A stretch of DNA of 12,146 nucleotides, from assembly GCA_012270525.1 (NCBI GenBank), contig JAAXIE010000301.1, positions 1 through 12,146 of the forward strand, in the 5' to 3' direction. Shown piece by piece: positions 1-8,424 of this stretch (the stretch's first letter is position 1; each line of letters opens with the position of its first letter). The translations under genes were made by a program, and so were the position numbers. Source of the stretch: Dehalococcoidia bacterium. GTDB taxonomy: Bacteria; Chloroflexota; Dehalococcoidia; UBA3495; JAAXIE01. The notes under the pieces were generated by a model. It was given only the letters and a program-made list of their open reading frames with translations. It had not been told where the DNA came from and ran no database searches.

Positions 1-639
1 TCGCACTTCTCTGAACCGTTCTATCGCTTCCCTGATGAAGCTCTTCGAGTGGCGCGGGCTGGTAAGCCAGGCATCCCCTATACGGGCAGCCCGTTCCACG
101 CCCGGGAGTGTGTCCCCGCCCACCCAGACCGGCGGACCGGGTTGCTGTACGGGCCTCGGGGCCACAGTAACGTCATCCAGTTGGAAGTGCTCCCCCTTCC
201 AGGTGACGTGTTCCTCCGCCCATAGTTTCCGCACTACCTCAACCGCTTCCTCCATACGCCTGCCACGGCCCCCCTTGGCGATCCCAAAAGATGAGAACTC
301 CGCGTCCCTGTAGCCTTGGCCCACCCCGAATACGAACCTGCCTTCCGAGATAATATCCAGCGTGGCGGTCATCTCCGCGGCTTCGACGGGGCTGTGCAGG
401 CTCAGCAGGAAAACGGCCGTTCCAAGGGTCATCCCTTGGGCCTCCGCAGCGAGCCGTCCAAGGAGTGGAATGGGCTGGAACATCTGCTCGCTTGGCCCCA
501 TAACGTAATGGTGGGAAGCGAAGATGCCATCGAATCCAACTTCGCGAGCCGTCTGCACCTGGCGCAGCGCGTACTTGAACGCTGTGGGGCCATCCAACTC
601 CCTGCTGAAATGGGGATACAGGTCGACCCCGAATTTCAT
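1..639 (-). CDS. LLM-class flavin-dependent oxidoreductase, C-terminus cut by window edge
   Basis: 213 codons are visible, starting at ATG (637-639) and running off the left edge, so the C-terminal third or so is missing (family members are usually about 300-350 residues). The protein opens with MKFGVDLYPHF and has features of the bacterial luciferase-like monooxygenase family: GFDGIFASHHY near residues 35-45, TLGTAVFLLSLHSPVEAAEM at 71-90 (the beta strand and helix after the first third of the barrel), GRFVFGVGQGYRDAEF at 100-115, and PPVWVGGD at 169-176. These enzymes are TIM barrels that use FMNH2 or coenzyme F420; the substrate cannot be read from sequence. A strong Shine-Dalgarno (AGAGGAGA, 643-650) lies within the end of the upstream DUF72 gene. 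The start overlaps that gene's stop in an ATGA, so the two are probably translationally coupled. The family call is solid; cofactor and reaction are open. Confidence 0.9.
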   Translation of the reverse strand, partial: MKFGVDLYPHFSRELDGPTAFKYALRQVQTAREVGFDGIFASHHYVMGPSEQMFQPIPLLGRLAAEAQGMTLGTAVFLLSLHSPVEAAEMTATLDIISEGRFVFGVGQGYRDAEFSSFGIAKGGRGRRMEEAVEVVRKLWAEEHVTWKGEHFQLDDVTVAPRPVQQPGPPVWVGGDTLPGVERAARIGDAWLTSPRHSKSFIREAIERFREVR

Positions 640-1637
640 TGCTCTCCTCTCCCGGAGGTCGCGTCCAGTTCCGAGGCCCCTTGGGTCGCGTTGTCTCCGT
701 TTGGTGGCGTCAGTCGCAGCCGCCCCTCCACGGCCGACAACGATGCCTCATCTCCCAGTCCCTGTCCGAGCATACGACCCAACTTGATAGCATTGTATGG
801 GCCTTGGTCCTGGTTGTTGGTGTTGAACAGCAGGTAGACCTCCCGCGCCTGCTCCTGCAGCGAGTGCACCCGGGAAGTCCACTCCCTCAACTCCTCTTCC
901 CTGTAGTACCAGTCGAAGCGCTCCGCGGAAGTTTGAGCCCTCGCTTCCCATGTGTCCCGGTTTCGGCCGTGGAAGCGCACATAGGCTACGTCCGAGGTCA
1001 CCTCGGCCATTGGGGGAATACTGGAGACAAAGCCCTGGGGTTCGTCCACGCACACGAAGGTCAGGTCGTTGTCCTCCAACCAGTGCAGCGTCTTGTCACT
1101 GTCGCCGTTAAGCCAGGTACGATTACGAAACTCGACAGCTACGTTGAATTGGCCGAGGGCTTCCTTCATCCGGAGGATATGGTCTCGATTCTCCGGCTTG
1201 GGCGTCACCCACTTGGGAAACTGCAACAGCACCAGCCCCAACTTGCCCGCCCTCGCCAACGGCAGCAGCGCGTCGATGAACCGGTCCATGAGGCCGTCCA
1301 GAAACTGGCGCGAGCTCTCCGAGTAGTAGAAGCGCTCGCCTTCCGGCGCAAGTTGTCGCAGGTCCGGTGGCAGCACCCGTGAGGTTGCCCAATGAAGAGT
1401 GAACAGCCGGAACGCCTTGACGTGAAAAACGAACCCCGGCGGGGTCCGCTCCGCCCAAGCCCTGGTTGTCTCCGGAGTAGGCAGGGAGTAGTAGCTGGAG
1501 TCCACTTCAACCGTCGGAAAGACGGAAGCGTAGTAGCGCAGTCGGGACTCCGCACTGGACGCTCCCTTGGGGTAGAAGGTGGATGCCTTGATAAGGCTGC
1601 GGTCTGTCCAGGAGCAGGTTCCTATGTAAGTGCCCAT
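636..1637 (-). CDS. DUF72 (YecE-like) family protein
   Basis: 333 residues from ATG at 1635-1637. This start puts the family N-terminal motif GTCSW at residues 6-10 and has an extended Shine-Dalgarno (AGGCGGTGA) 2 bp upstream. An in-frame start at 1751 would add 38 unconserved residues and overlap gatA, so I reject it. Family motifs in order: EVDSSYYSLP (44-53), FHVKAFRLFTLH (71-82), LVLLQFP (135-141), VEFRNRTW (168-175), YVRFHGRN (219-226) and LLFNTNNQDQGPYNA (269-283). DUF72 proteins are TIM-barrel-like cytosolic proteins without an established reaction. The last 35 or so residues (about 299-333) form a Gly/Ala/Ser/Asn-rich tail that looks disordered and unlike the rest. The gene follows gatA after 71 bp and overlaps the flavin oxidoreductase by 4 bases. 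Family assignment is confident; function is unknown. Confidence 0.92.
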   Translation of the reverse strand: MGTYIGTCSWTDRSLIKASTFYPKGASSAESRLRYYASVFPTVEVDSSYYSLPTPETTRAWAERTPPGFVFHVKAFRLFTLHWATSRVLPPDLRQLAPEGERFYYSESSRQFLDGLMDRFIDALLPLARAGKLGLVLLQFPKWVTPKPENRDHILRMKEALGQFNVAVEFRNRTWLNGDSDKTLHWLEDNDLTFVCVDEPQGFVSSIPPMAEVTSDVAYVRFHGRNRDTWEARAQTSAERFDWYYREEELREWTSRVHSLQEQAREVYLLFNTNNQDQGPYNAIKLGRMLGQGLGDEASLSAVEGRLRLTPPNGDNATQGASELDATSGRGEQ

Positions 1638-1639
1638 GG

Positions 1640-1648
1640 TCACCGCCT
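1640..1648 (-). promoter_or_regulatory. Ribosome binding site that fixes the DUF72 start
   Basis: On the minus strand the sequence reads AGGCGGTGA, then CC, then ATG. It matches the full anti-Shine-Dalgarno complement AGGAGGTGA at 8 of 9 positions. This supports initiation at 1637 rather than at an upstream in-frame codon. Confidence 0.6.
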
Positions 1649-1669
1649 GAGGCCAGCTTGCCAAGCAGC

Positions 1670-1697
1670 ATTCTACTATGGCAATTACACGCCCCAA
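1670..1697 (-). promoter_or_regulatory. Possible promoter for the DUF72/oxidoreductase pair
   Basis: In the 71-bp gap after gatA the minus strand has TAGAAT (1670-1675), a 5/6 match to a -10 box. A poor -35, TTGGGG (1692-1697), lies 16 bp upstream. Transcription would begin near 1663, leaving a leader of about 25 nt. A small inverted repeat, GCTTG-C-CAAGC (1656-1666), overlaps that predicted start and could be an operator or chance. The weak -35 keeps confidence low; read-through from gatA is equally possible. Confidence 0.22.
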
Positions 1698-1708
1698 AGC
1701 CTTCCCTG

Positions 1709-3187
1709 TTAGTTTCGAGGCCAACTTACAGGCGGCCGAACACGATGCCAATCGGTCGCCTGCTCATAGGCGTGGGCCACCCGCAGGAGCATTGCCTCCG
1801 ACAACGCAGGACCCATCAGTTGCAGTCCCACCGGGAGACCGTGTGCAAACCCGCAGGGCACGGAGATGGCAGGAATGCCAACGATATTGGCGGGCACTGT
1901 ACAAACATCACTAAGATACATCTGTACCGGGTCTGTAGTCCTCTCTCCCAGAGGGAAGGCTACGGTGGGAGACGTAGGCGACGCCAGTACATCGAACTCG
2001 CGAAAGGCATCGTCGAACTCGCGGCGCAGGAGGGTCCGTACCTTCAGGGCCTTCAGATAGAAGGCATCGTAGTATCCCGCCGAAAGTCCATAGGTCCCCA
2101 GCATGATGCGACGTTTCACCTCAGGGCCAAATCCCTGGCCGCGCGTCGCCTCCATGGCACCGGGACCCTCACCCGGCTCCTGGACCGACAGCCCATACTT
2201 GACGCCATCATAGCGGGCCAGATTCGCCGAGCACTCCGACGGCGCGATGATGTAATATGCAGCCAACGCATACGCCGTGGACGGCAAGGACATTTCCTCC
2301 ACCGCCGCCCCCAAGCTCTCCAGCACGCCGACCGCCTCCCTGACAACCCGCTGTACTTCCGGATCTATGCCCTCGGCAAAGTATTCCCGGGGCATCCCTA
2401 TCCGTAGACCGCCCACTCCATACATAAGCCCACGACTATAATCAGGCCGTTCGCCGGGTATTGATGTGGAATCACGGATATCGTGTCCCGCTATGCAGTC
2501 TAGTACCGTGGCGCAGTCCGCAACATTTTGGCTGAGAGGGCCAACCTGGTCCAGTGAGGAAGCGTACGCCACCAGTCCCCAGCGACTCACCAACCCATAC
2601 GTGGGCTTCAGCCCTACAATGCCGCACATCGCGGCCGGTTGGCGCACGCTGCCCCCGGTGTCCGATCCCAAGGCATAGACGCACTGCCCAGCAGCTACGG
2701 CGGCGGCCCCCCCTCCGCTGCTACCTCCAGGCACCCGGTCCAAGTCCCAAGGATTATGTGTGGGATGAAATGCCGAGTTCTCCGTGGACGAGCCCATGGC
2801 GAATTCGTCCATGTTCCCCTTGCCTAGTAGCACCGCATCCTGCTCATAGAGCCGTTCCACCACGGCTGCATCGTATGGAGGCACAAAGCCCTCCAGCATC
2901 CGCGACCCGCAGGTCGTGACCACCCCGCGGGTGGATAGGAGGTCCTTGACCTGCATGGGCACGCCAGTCAGTGGCCTTCCCATACCCGCGGCCAGCCTGG
3001 CGTCGGCACTTCTGGCCTGCTCTACGGCAAGCTCAGCGGTGACGGTGATGAAGGAGCTGATCCCAGGTTCCAGACGATCGATGACATCCATGTAGGCCCG
3101 TGTCAGCTCCAGCGCGCTGACCTCTCCGCGCTCCAGCAACCGTTGGCACTGCCCTATTGTCAGGTGCGAAAGGTCGTCCGCCATCAC
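1709..3187 (-). CDS. gatA: Asp-tRNA(Asn)/Glu-tRNA(Gln) amidotransferase subunit A
   Basis: 492 residues, the usual GatA length. GatA is the glutaminase subunit of the cytosolic GatCAB complex: it releases ammonia from glutamine, and GatB uses that ammonia to convert Glu-tRNA(Gln) and/or Asp-tRNA(Asn) to the correctly charged forms. The amidase-signature Ser-cisSer-Lys triad is readable: K81 in PMQVKDL, S156 in VPGGSSGGG, and S180 in SDTGGSVRQPAA. The spacings of 75 and 99 residues match those I recall for characterised GatA (K79/S154/S178). Other conserved stretches are GKGNMDEFAMGSSTENSAF (122-140), GLKPTYGLVSRWGL (192-205), RRIMLGTYGLS and the C-terminal NIVGIPAISVPCGF. Two ATGs are adjacent (3187 and 3184) and either may initiate; no good Shine-Dalgarno is present, so coupling to gatC, which ends 8 bp upstream, is likely. 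gatB is not in this window. Confidence 0.97.
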   Translation of the reverse strand: MMADDLSHLTIGQCQRLLERGEVSALELTRAYMDVIDRLEPGISSFITVTAELAVEQARSADARLAAGMGRPLTGVPMQVKDLLSTRGVVTTCGSRMLEGFVPPYDAAVVERLYEQDAVLLGKGNMDEFAMGSSTENSAFHPTHNPWDLDRVPGGSSGGGAAAVAAGQCVYALGSDTGGSVRQPAAMCGIVGLKPTYGLVSRWGLVAYASSLDQVGPLSQNVADCATVLDCIAGHDIRDSTSIPGERPDYSRGLMYGVGGLRIGMPREYFAEGIDPEVQRVVREAVGVLESLGAAVEEMSLPSTAYALAAYYIIAPSECSANLARYDGVKYGLSVQEPGEGPGAMEATRGQGFGPEVKRRIMLGTYGLSAGYYDAFYLKALKVRTLLRREFDDAFREFDVLASPTSPTVAFPLGERTTDPVQMYLSDVCTVPANIVGIPAISVPCGFAHGLPVGLQLMGPALSEAMLLRVAHAYEQATDWHRVRPPVSWPRN

Positions 3188-3195
3188 TGGAGCCG

Positions 3196-3486
3196 CTACT
3201 CGTGGATGACCGCACCGACCCGGAACTGGCCTCCCTGGTGCCTAGGCGCGTTGGCCAAGACCTCATCCACAGTCAGCGACGGGGCCGTATCGTCTTCTCG
3301 AAGTACCCGCGTCAAGTCGGCAACATGGTACGTAGGCGGTACGTCCTCGGTATCCAACTGGTTCAACGCCTCGAACTGCAGCAGGATTTCAGACAACTGC
3401 TGGGCCATTTCATCTAGCTGCGACGGACTCATCGAAAGCCGGCAGAGCTGTGCGATGTGTTGCACTTCCTCCCGCGACAGGGCCAA
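3196..3486 (-). CDS. gatC: Asp-tRNA(Asn)/Glu-tRNA(Gln) amidotransferase subunit C
   Basis: 96 residues, typical of GatC, the small subunit that wraps around the GatA-GatB interface and stabilises the transamidosome. Visible family features are an N-terminal helical pair (VQHIAQLCRLSMSP, 8-21, then LDEMAQQLSEILLQFEALNQLDT), a VPPTYHV segment (49-55), LRED (62-65), DEVLANAP (74-81) and a C-terminal FRVGAVI. The start is a TTG (3484-3486). It is chosen because MALSREEV is the normal GatC beginning and a good Shine-Dalgarno (AGGAGA, 3492-3497) lies 5 bp upstream. gatA follows after 8 bp. A 74-bp gap separates gatC from the lipoprotein gene upstream and may hold its own promoter. Confidence 0.95.
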   Translation of the reverse strand: MALSREEVQHIAQLCRLSMSPSQLDEMAQQLSEILLQFEALNQLDTEDVPPTYHVADLTRVLREDDTAPSLTVDEVLANAPRHQGGQFRVGAVIHE

Positions 3487-3491
3487 TGGTG

Positions 3492-3497
3492 TCTCCT
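3492..3497 (-). promoter_or_regulatory. Ribosome binding site supporting the TTG start of gatC
   Basis: The minus strand reads AGGAGA, 5 bp before the TTG at 3486. I see no in-frame ATG at a sensible position. The good spacing is the main reason for accepting a rare TTG initiator. Confidence 0.6.
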
Positions 3498-3516
3498 GAC
3501 AGAGCCAGTTGCGCTC

Positions 3517-3546
3517 AGTCTATCAGACCGGCGCGACGGGCCTCAA
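3517..3546 (-). promoter_or_regulatory. Candidate internal promoter for gatCA
   Basis: On the minus strand TTGAGG (3541-3546) is followed after 18 bp by TAGACT (3517-3522), preceded by TGA, which gives an extended -10 (TGnTAGACT). Each hexamer matches consensus at 4 of 6 positions. The predicted start near 3510 would give a leader of about 24 nt before the gatC TTG. It would let gatCA be expressed separately from the ligA-pth-lipoprotein transcript. This is a weak match in a plausible place. Confidence 0.3.
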
Positions 3547-3559
3547 CGAGTTAGGTCCC

Positions 3560-3575
3560 GTCACGGTCCCGTGAC
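3560..3575. repeat. Perfect inverted repeat at the end of the lipoprotein gene, overlapping a short direct repeat
   Basis: Seven-base arms GTCACGG and CCGTGAC flank a 2-base centre. The whole palindrome includes the lipoprotein stop codon (3561-3563). The same place carries a near-tandem 11-base direct repeat, GGTCCCGTCAC then GGTCCCGTGAC (3554-3575, one mismatch). In the minus-strand RNA this can form a short GC-rich hairpin. No run of U follows, so it is not a standard intrinsic terminator. It could slow RNA decay, attenuate transcription, bind a protein or be chance. Confidence 0.5.
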
Positions 3576-5633
3576 AGAGTCGGCCGTGAGTACGTAGGAT
3601 ACAGCCTGACGGGTCTTGGGAGCCACAGGAGCGATTACAACCACCACACGGTCCCGCTCCGCCCAGGCCTCCAAGAGAAACCTGCCCCGGTTGCGTTCGT
3701 CAAGCTCCATCCTGCTGACTCGCAGTCGTGCTCCTGTCTCCACCACCTGCACGATGTAGTCTTGCCTCACCCTGTTGGACGTACGGACAAAGCCTTCGGT
3801 CACCCAGCCAGTGTCTTGCAACGAGTCCTCAAATCCGATCTCCGGCACGGCTATGTCGTCTACGCAGAAACCGCTGCCGTTCACGCTATCGTCGGTCACA
3901 TAGTGGAAGCGTATGTCCGCTACTTGTCCGGCGTACGGGGACAGGTCCGCGTGCGCTCTCAACCAGCCTTCGGTCATACCGGTATATCCGTGACCATAGC
4001 TGTTCCCAGCCGGATCATAGGTTGTCGTTCCAGTGGCGGGCAGCACGTCCCACGTGGTTCCGCCATCAGACGAAGCTTCCACATACCCGTAGTCCCAACC
4101 CTCTTCCAACTCGTACCAGATGCGGAAACTCAAGGACGCGGACTGGACTGCCGAAAGATCAACCTGCCGCGTGAGGGTACTGCTAATTGAATCGCCACGA
4201 TTGCTCCACCAGCACCCGTCGGGGTCAACACTGGTGGGTAGCAGGGGCGTTTCGTCTACCCCTTGGAACCGGAGCATAGCTGCCCCCTGAGGATGTGCCA
4301 GCTCCACATACTCAGCGGAATACTGTTCCAGGTCGGACTTCCTCGTTCCTCCAATACCCACCTCAGACAGCTGGAACACGGACACGTCGATGTCCTCGTA
4401 TCCATAACGCCTATCGCCGGACTCGTCCAGCAGACTGGCCACCAGCCAGTCTCCAAACATCTGGCTGAAACTGGACTCGCCTTCCAGAGAACGCAGGTAG
4501 GCATCGACGCCAGCTACGCCGTTCGCCGGTTCCTCCGCCAGTCGTATCAGGTCTTCAGGACCGTCGAGGCGTTGAGCCAGATACTGGAAGAACAGCATGC
4601 TATGGGCATAGTTGGCACCCGACAGGGGAGTTAGAGGCCAGTTGACCAATGACGGCGTGGCGGATGGCACCTCTACGTACGGTCGGCCATAGTTGTATCC
4701 CAGTAGGTCGGTGCTCAACTCGGCCATTCCCTCGGAGACCCAAGTTTCCTCGCTGGGGTCGGCAGCCCACGCCACGGCGTGGAACAACTCATGGGTGAGC
4801 ACCGACAGGTAATCGGCTGAGCCAACGGACAGATGCTCAGCGTTCATATACAGCATCTCCCGCTGGTTGCTCGAGGAGTGCACCGCAACCGGGTATTCGT
4901 CGGCTGAACTGAAGTAACCCGCTATCCCACCTCGCAACCTACCATTAACGATGGTCATACGGGGGTCCCCATCTACGCCGGGTTTCCACTCCGTGCCCCA
5001 GAGGGCCGTCGTCCGCGGATATATGCTGGTCTCGAAAGCATCGGCAGCCCTGTCCAAGTCTTCGTCGTCAACCATCAACCCTCGCTGGACATACCAGTAA
5101 GCATTCGGGCTGATGTGCCTCAGCACAAAGTCCCGCGAATACACCCGCACCGGCTCCAAGGCTGTGAGCCAGAACTGGTCTACGCGTCCGACCGTCAACG
5201 CACCCTCTGTAGGCCCAACGATGGGCTCAATACCCTCCGCTGTCTTCAAGCGTAGAGAACGGGCCAACTCCATTAAGTCCCGGTCCGGGGCATCAGGAAA
5301 AGAAGAATGGATTTCCGGCAGTGCGGGCGAAGGGTTTCCGGTTTCATGCCCCGTGGTCTCCGGTCCGGGTGCACCGGCTACTGCGAGCGGGGGAGTGGGC
5401 CGAAGGATATGGGTCTCTTCTGTCGGTACCGGCCCGACATCCTCTGCGTTCCCTACCCCCGGAAGAGACGACCTCACCGCAATGGTAGGAACTGGGGAGG
5501 GATCTCGCGCGTCTGCGGCCGCAACCCGCGGACTCGAAGTTGGCGCTTGCGTGATGCTTCCTTGCCGTTCGCAGGCCGCCATACCCAGAAGAACCAGAGC
5601 GACAAGAAGCCACAGCCGGAGGTGCATCGGCAC
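3561..5633 (-). CDS. Secreted lipoprotein with HExxH zinc metalloprotease motif and M6-like C-terminal domains
   Basis: 690 residues. The N-terminus (MHLR, then hydrophobic residues 7-20, then Cys21 in LLGMAAC) is a lipoprotein signal peptide, so the mature protein should be lipid-anchored outside the membrane. Residues 22-115 are a Pro/Ser/Ala-rich linker. The catalytic region has SVLTHELFHAVAWA: H281, E282 and H285 form HExxH, and E301 in WVSEGMAELS is the likely third zinc ligand, a gluzincin-like layout. From about 474 to 597 there is a beta-rich domain with SASLSFRIWYELEEGWDYGY, SSDGGTTWDVLP, GHGYTG, ADLSPYAGQVADIRFHYVTD and VDDIAVPEIG. It resembles the MAM-like domains after the catalytic unit in immune-inhibitor-A (M6) proteases. 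A final beta domain covers about 603-690. The start is GTG at 5633 or ATG at 5627 (MHLRLW); neither has a clear Shine-Dalgarno. It begins 3 bp after pth. Substrate unknown; the protease role is inferred from the motif. Confidence 0.82.
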   Translation of the reverse strand: MPMHLRLWLLVALVLLGMAACERQGSITQAPTSSPRVAAADARDPSPVPTIAVRSSLPGVGNAEDVGPVPTEETHILRPTPPLAVAGAPGPETTGHETGNPSPALPEIHSSFPDAPDRDLMELARSLRLKTAEGIEPIVGPTEGALTVGRVDQFWLTALEPVRVYSRDFVLRHISPNAYWYVQRGLMVDDEDLDRAADAFETSIYPRTTALWGTEWKPGVDGDPRMTIVNGRLRGGIAGYFSSADEYPVAVHSSSNQREMLYMNAEHLSVGSADYLSVLTHELFHAVAWAADPSEETWVSEGMAELSTDLLGYNYGRPYVEVPSATPSLVNWPLTPLSGANYAHSMLFFQYLAQRLDGPEDLIRLAEEPANGVAGVDAYLRSLEGESSFSQMFGDWLVASLLDESGDRRYGYEDIDVSVFQLSEVGIGGTRKSDLEQYSAEYVELAHPQGAAMLRFQGVDETPLLPTSVDPDGCWWSNRGDSISSTLTRQVDLSAVQSASLSFRIWYELEEGWDYGYVEASSDGGTTWDVLPATGTTTYDPAGNSYGHGYTGMTEGWLRAHADLSPYAGQVADIRFHYVTDDSVNGSGFCVDDIAVPEIGFEDSLQDTGWVTEGFVRTSNRVRQDYIVQVVETGARLRVSRMELDERNRGRFLLEAWAERDRVVVVIAPVAPKTRQAVSYVLTADSVTGP

Positions 5634-5636
5634 TAT

Positions 5637-6224
5637 TCAGCCGGAGTTGTAACGGTTCATCGCTTCGTCGATGCCGTCCTGGATGACACAGATCACGGCC
5701 TCCACCGCCCGGTTGGTGGCATCATGCATCACCCTACTCTCCTCGCCTGTGAAGGAGCCAAGCACAAACGAGATATCGTCTTCATCAGGCCCTGGCTTCC
5801 CGATGCCCACCCGCAGGCGCGGGAAGCCTTGAGTGGAGACTGCCCCAATGATGGACTTGAGACCGTTATGACCCGCAGCGCTTCCACTGGGGCGTATGCG
5901 GAGCCTCCCTGGTGGTAAGTCCATTTCGTCGTAGACAATGAGCAATTGCCTGGGCGTCGCACGAAAGCGGTCGAGCAGGTAGGTGATGGCATCACCGCTG
6001 CGATTCATGAAGGTGCGGGGCTTGGCCAGCACCACGTGATGCCCGTCGACCTCGCCCGCACCCACCACCGCCTTGGCTCGGCGTTGAGACACCGCAATGT
6101 TGCAAGCCTTGGCCAGGCGGTCAAGGATACGGAAGCCCACGTTATGCCTGCTTGTGCGGTACCGCATGCCGGGATTTCCCAGCCCGACGATAATCCACAA
6201 GTCCGAACCGGGCACCAGCGCCAC
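5637..6224 (-). CDS. pth: Peptidyl-tRNA hydrolase
   Basis: 195 residues from GTG at 6222-6224, normal for bacterial Pth. The enzyme cleaves the ester bond of peptidyl-tRNAs that drop off ribosomes and so recycles tRNA in the cytosol. Key residues are visible: IIVGLGNPG with N17, the catalytic His27 in RHNVGF, KPRTFMNRSG with N74, D99 in VYDEMDLPPG, and N120 in SAAGHNG. These correspond to E. coli N10, H20, N68, D93 and N114. The frame stays open upstream to 6368, but that part lies inside ligA and looks unlike Pth, so I use the GTG 4 bp after the ligA stop. GTG at 6215 and TTG at 6200 are alternatives. A GGAGG in the last ligA codons lies about 12 bp upstream. Pth is probably co-transcribed with ligA. 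Confidence 0.96.
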   Translation of the reverse strand: MALVPGSDLWIIVGLGNPGMRYRTSRHNVGFRILDRLAKACNIAVSQRRAKAVVGAGEVDGHHVVLAKPRTFMNRSGDAITYLLDRFRATPRQLLIVYDEMDLPPGRLRIRPSGSAAGHNGLKSIIGAVSTQGFPRLRVGIGKPGPDEDDISFVLGSFTGEESRVMHDATNRAVEAVICVIQDGIDEAMNRYNSG

Positions 6225-6228
6225 CGCG

Positions 6229-8355
<2,127 letters not shown>

Positions 8356-8408
8356 TCAGCGTCATTTGGAGAAGCTGTTCCAGGGGAGACCCATTCCAGG
8401 TCTCGCCC

Positions 8409-8414
8409 AGGAGG
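8409..8414 (+). promoter_or_regulatory. Ribosome binding site for the DUF1015 gene
   Basis: AGGAGG lies 10 bp before the ATG at 8425. It is a perfect core Shine-Dalgarno and supports MADLRPFRG as the start. Confidence 0.7.
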
Positions 8415-8424
8415 AGTCGACTGA

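Noticed and set aside
639..1382. Plus-strand open frame of 247 codons opposite the DUF72 gene
   Set aside because: Antisense to conserved DUF72 motifs; the product is low-complexity Leu/Val/Arg/Gln-rich without a family pattern.
1638..1751. Upstream extension of the DUF72 protein by 38 residues
   Set aside because: It would overlap gatA, is not conserved-looking, and a better ribosome site sits at the internal ATG directly before GTCSW.
1658..2407. Plus-strand open frame of 249 codons opposite gatA
   Set aside because: Antisense to a gatA gene with an intact catalytic triad; translation is Arg-rich and unlike any known protein.
3560..3575. Intrinsic terminator after the lipoprotein gene
   Set aside because: The hairpin is good, but the minus-strand RNA continues with GGGACCUAACUCG and no U-tract, so I list it only as an inverted repeat.
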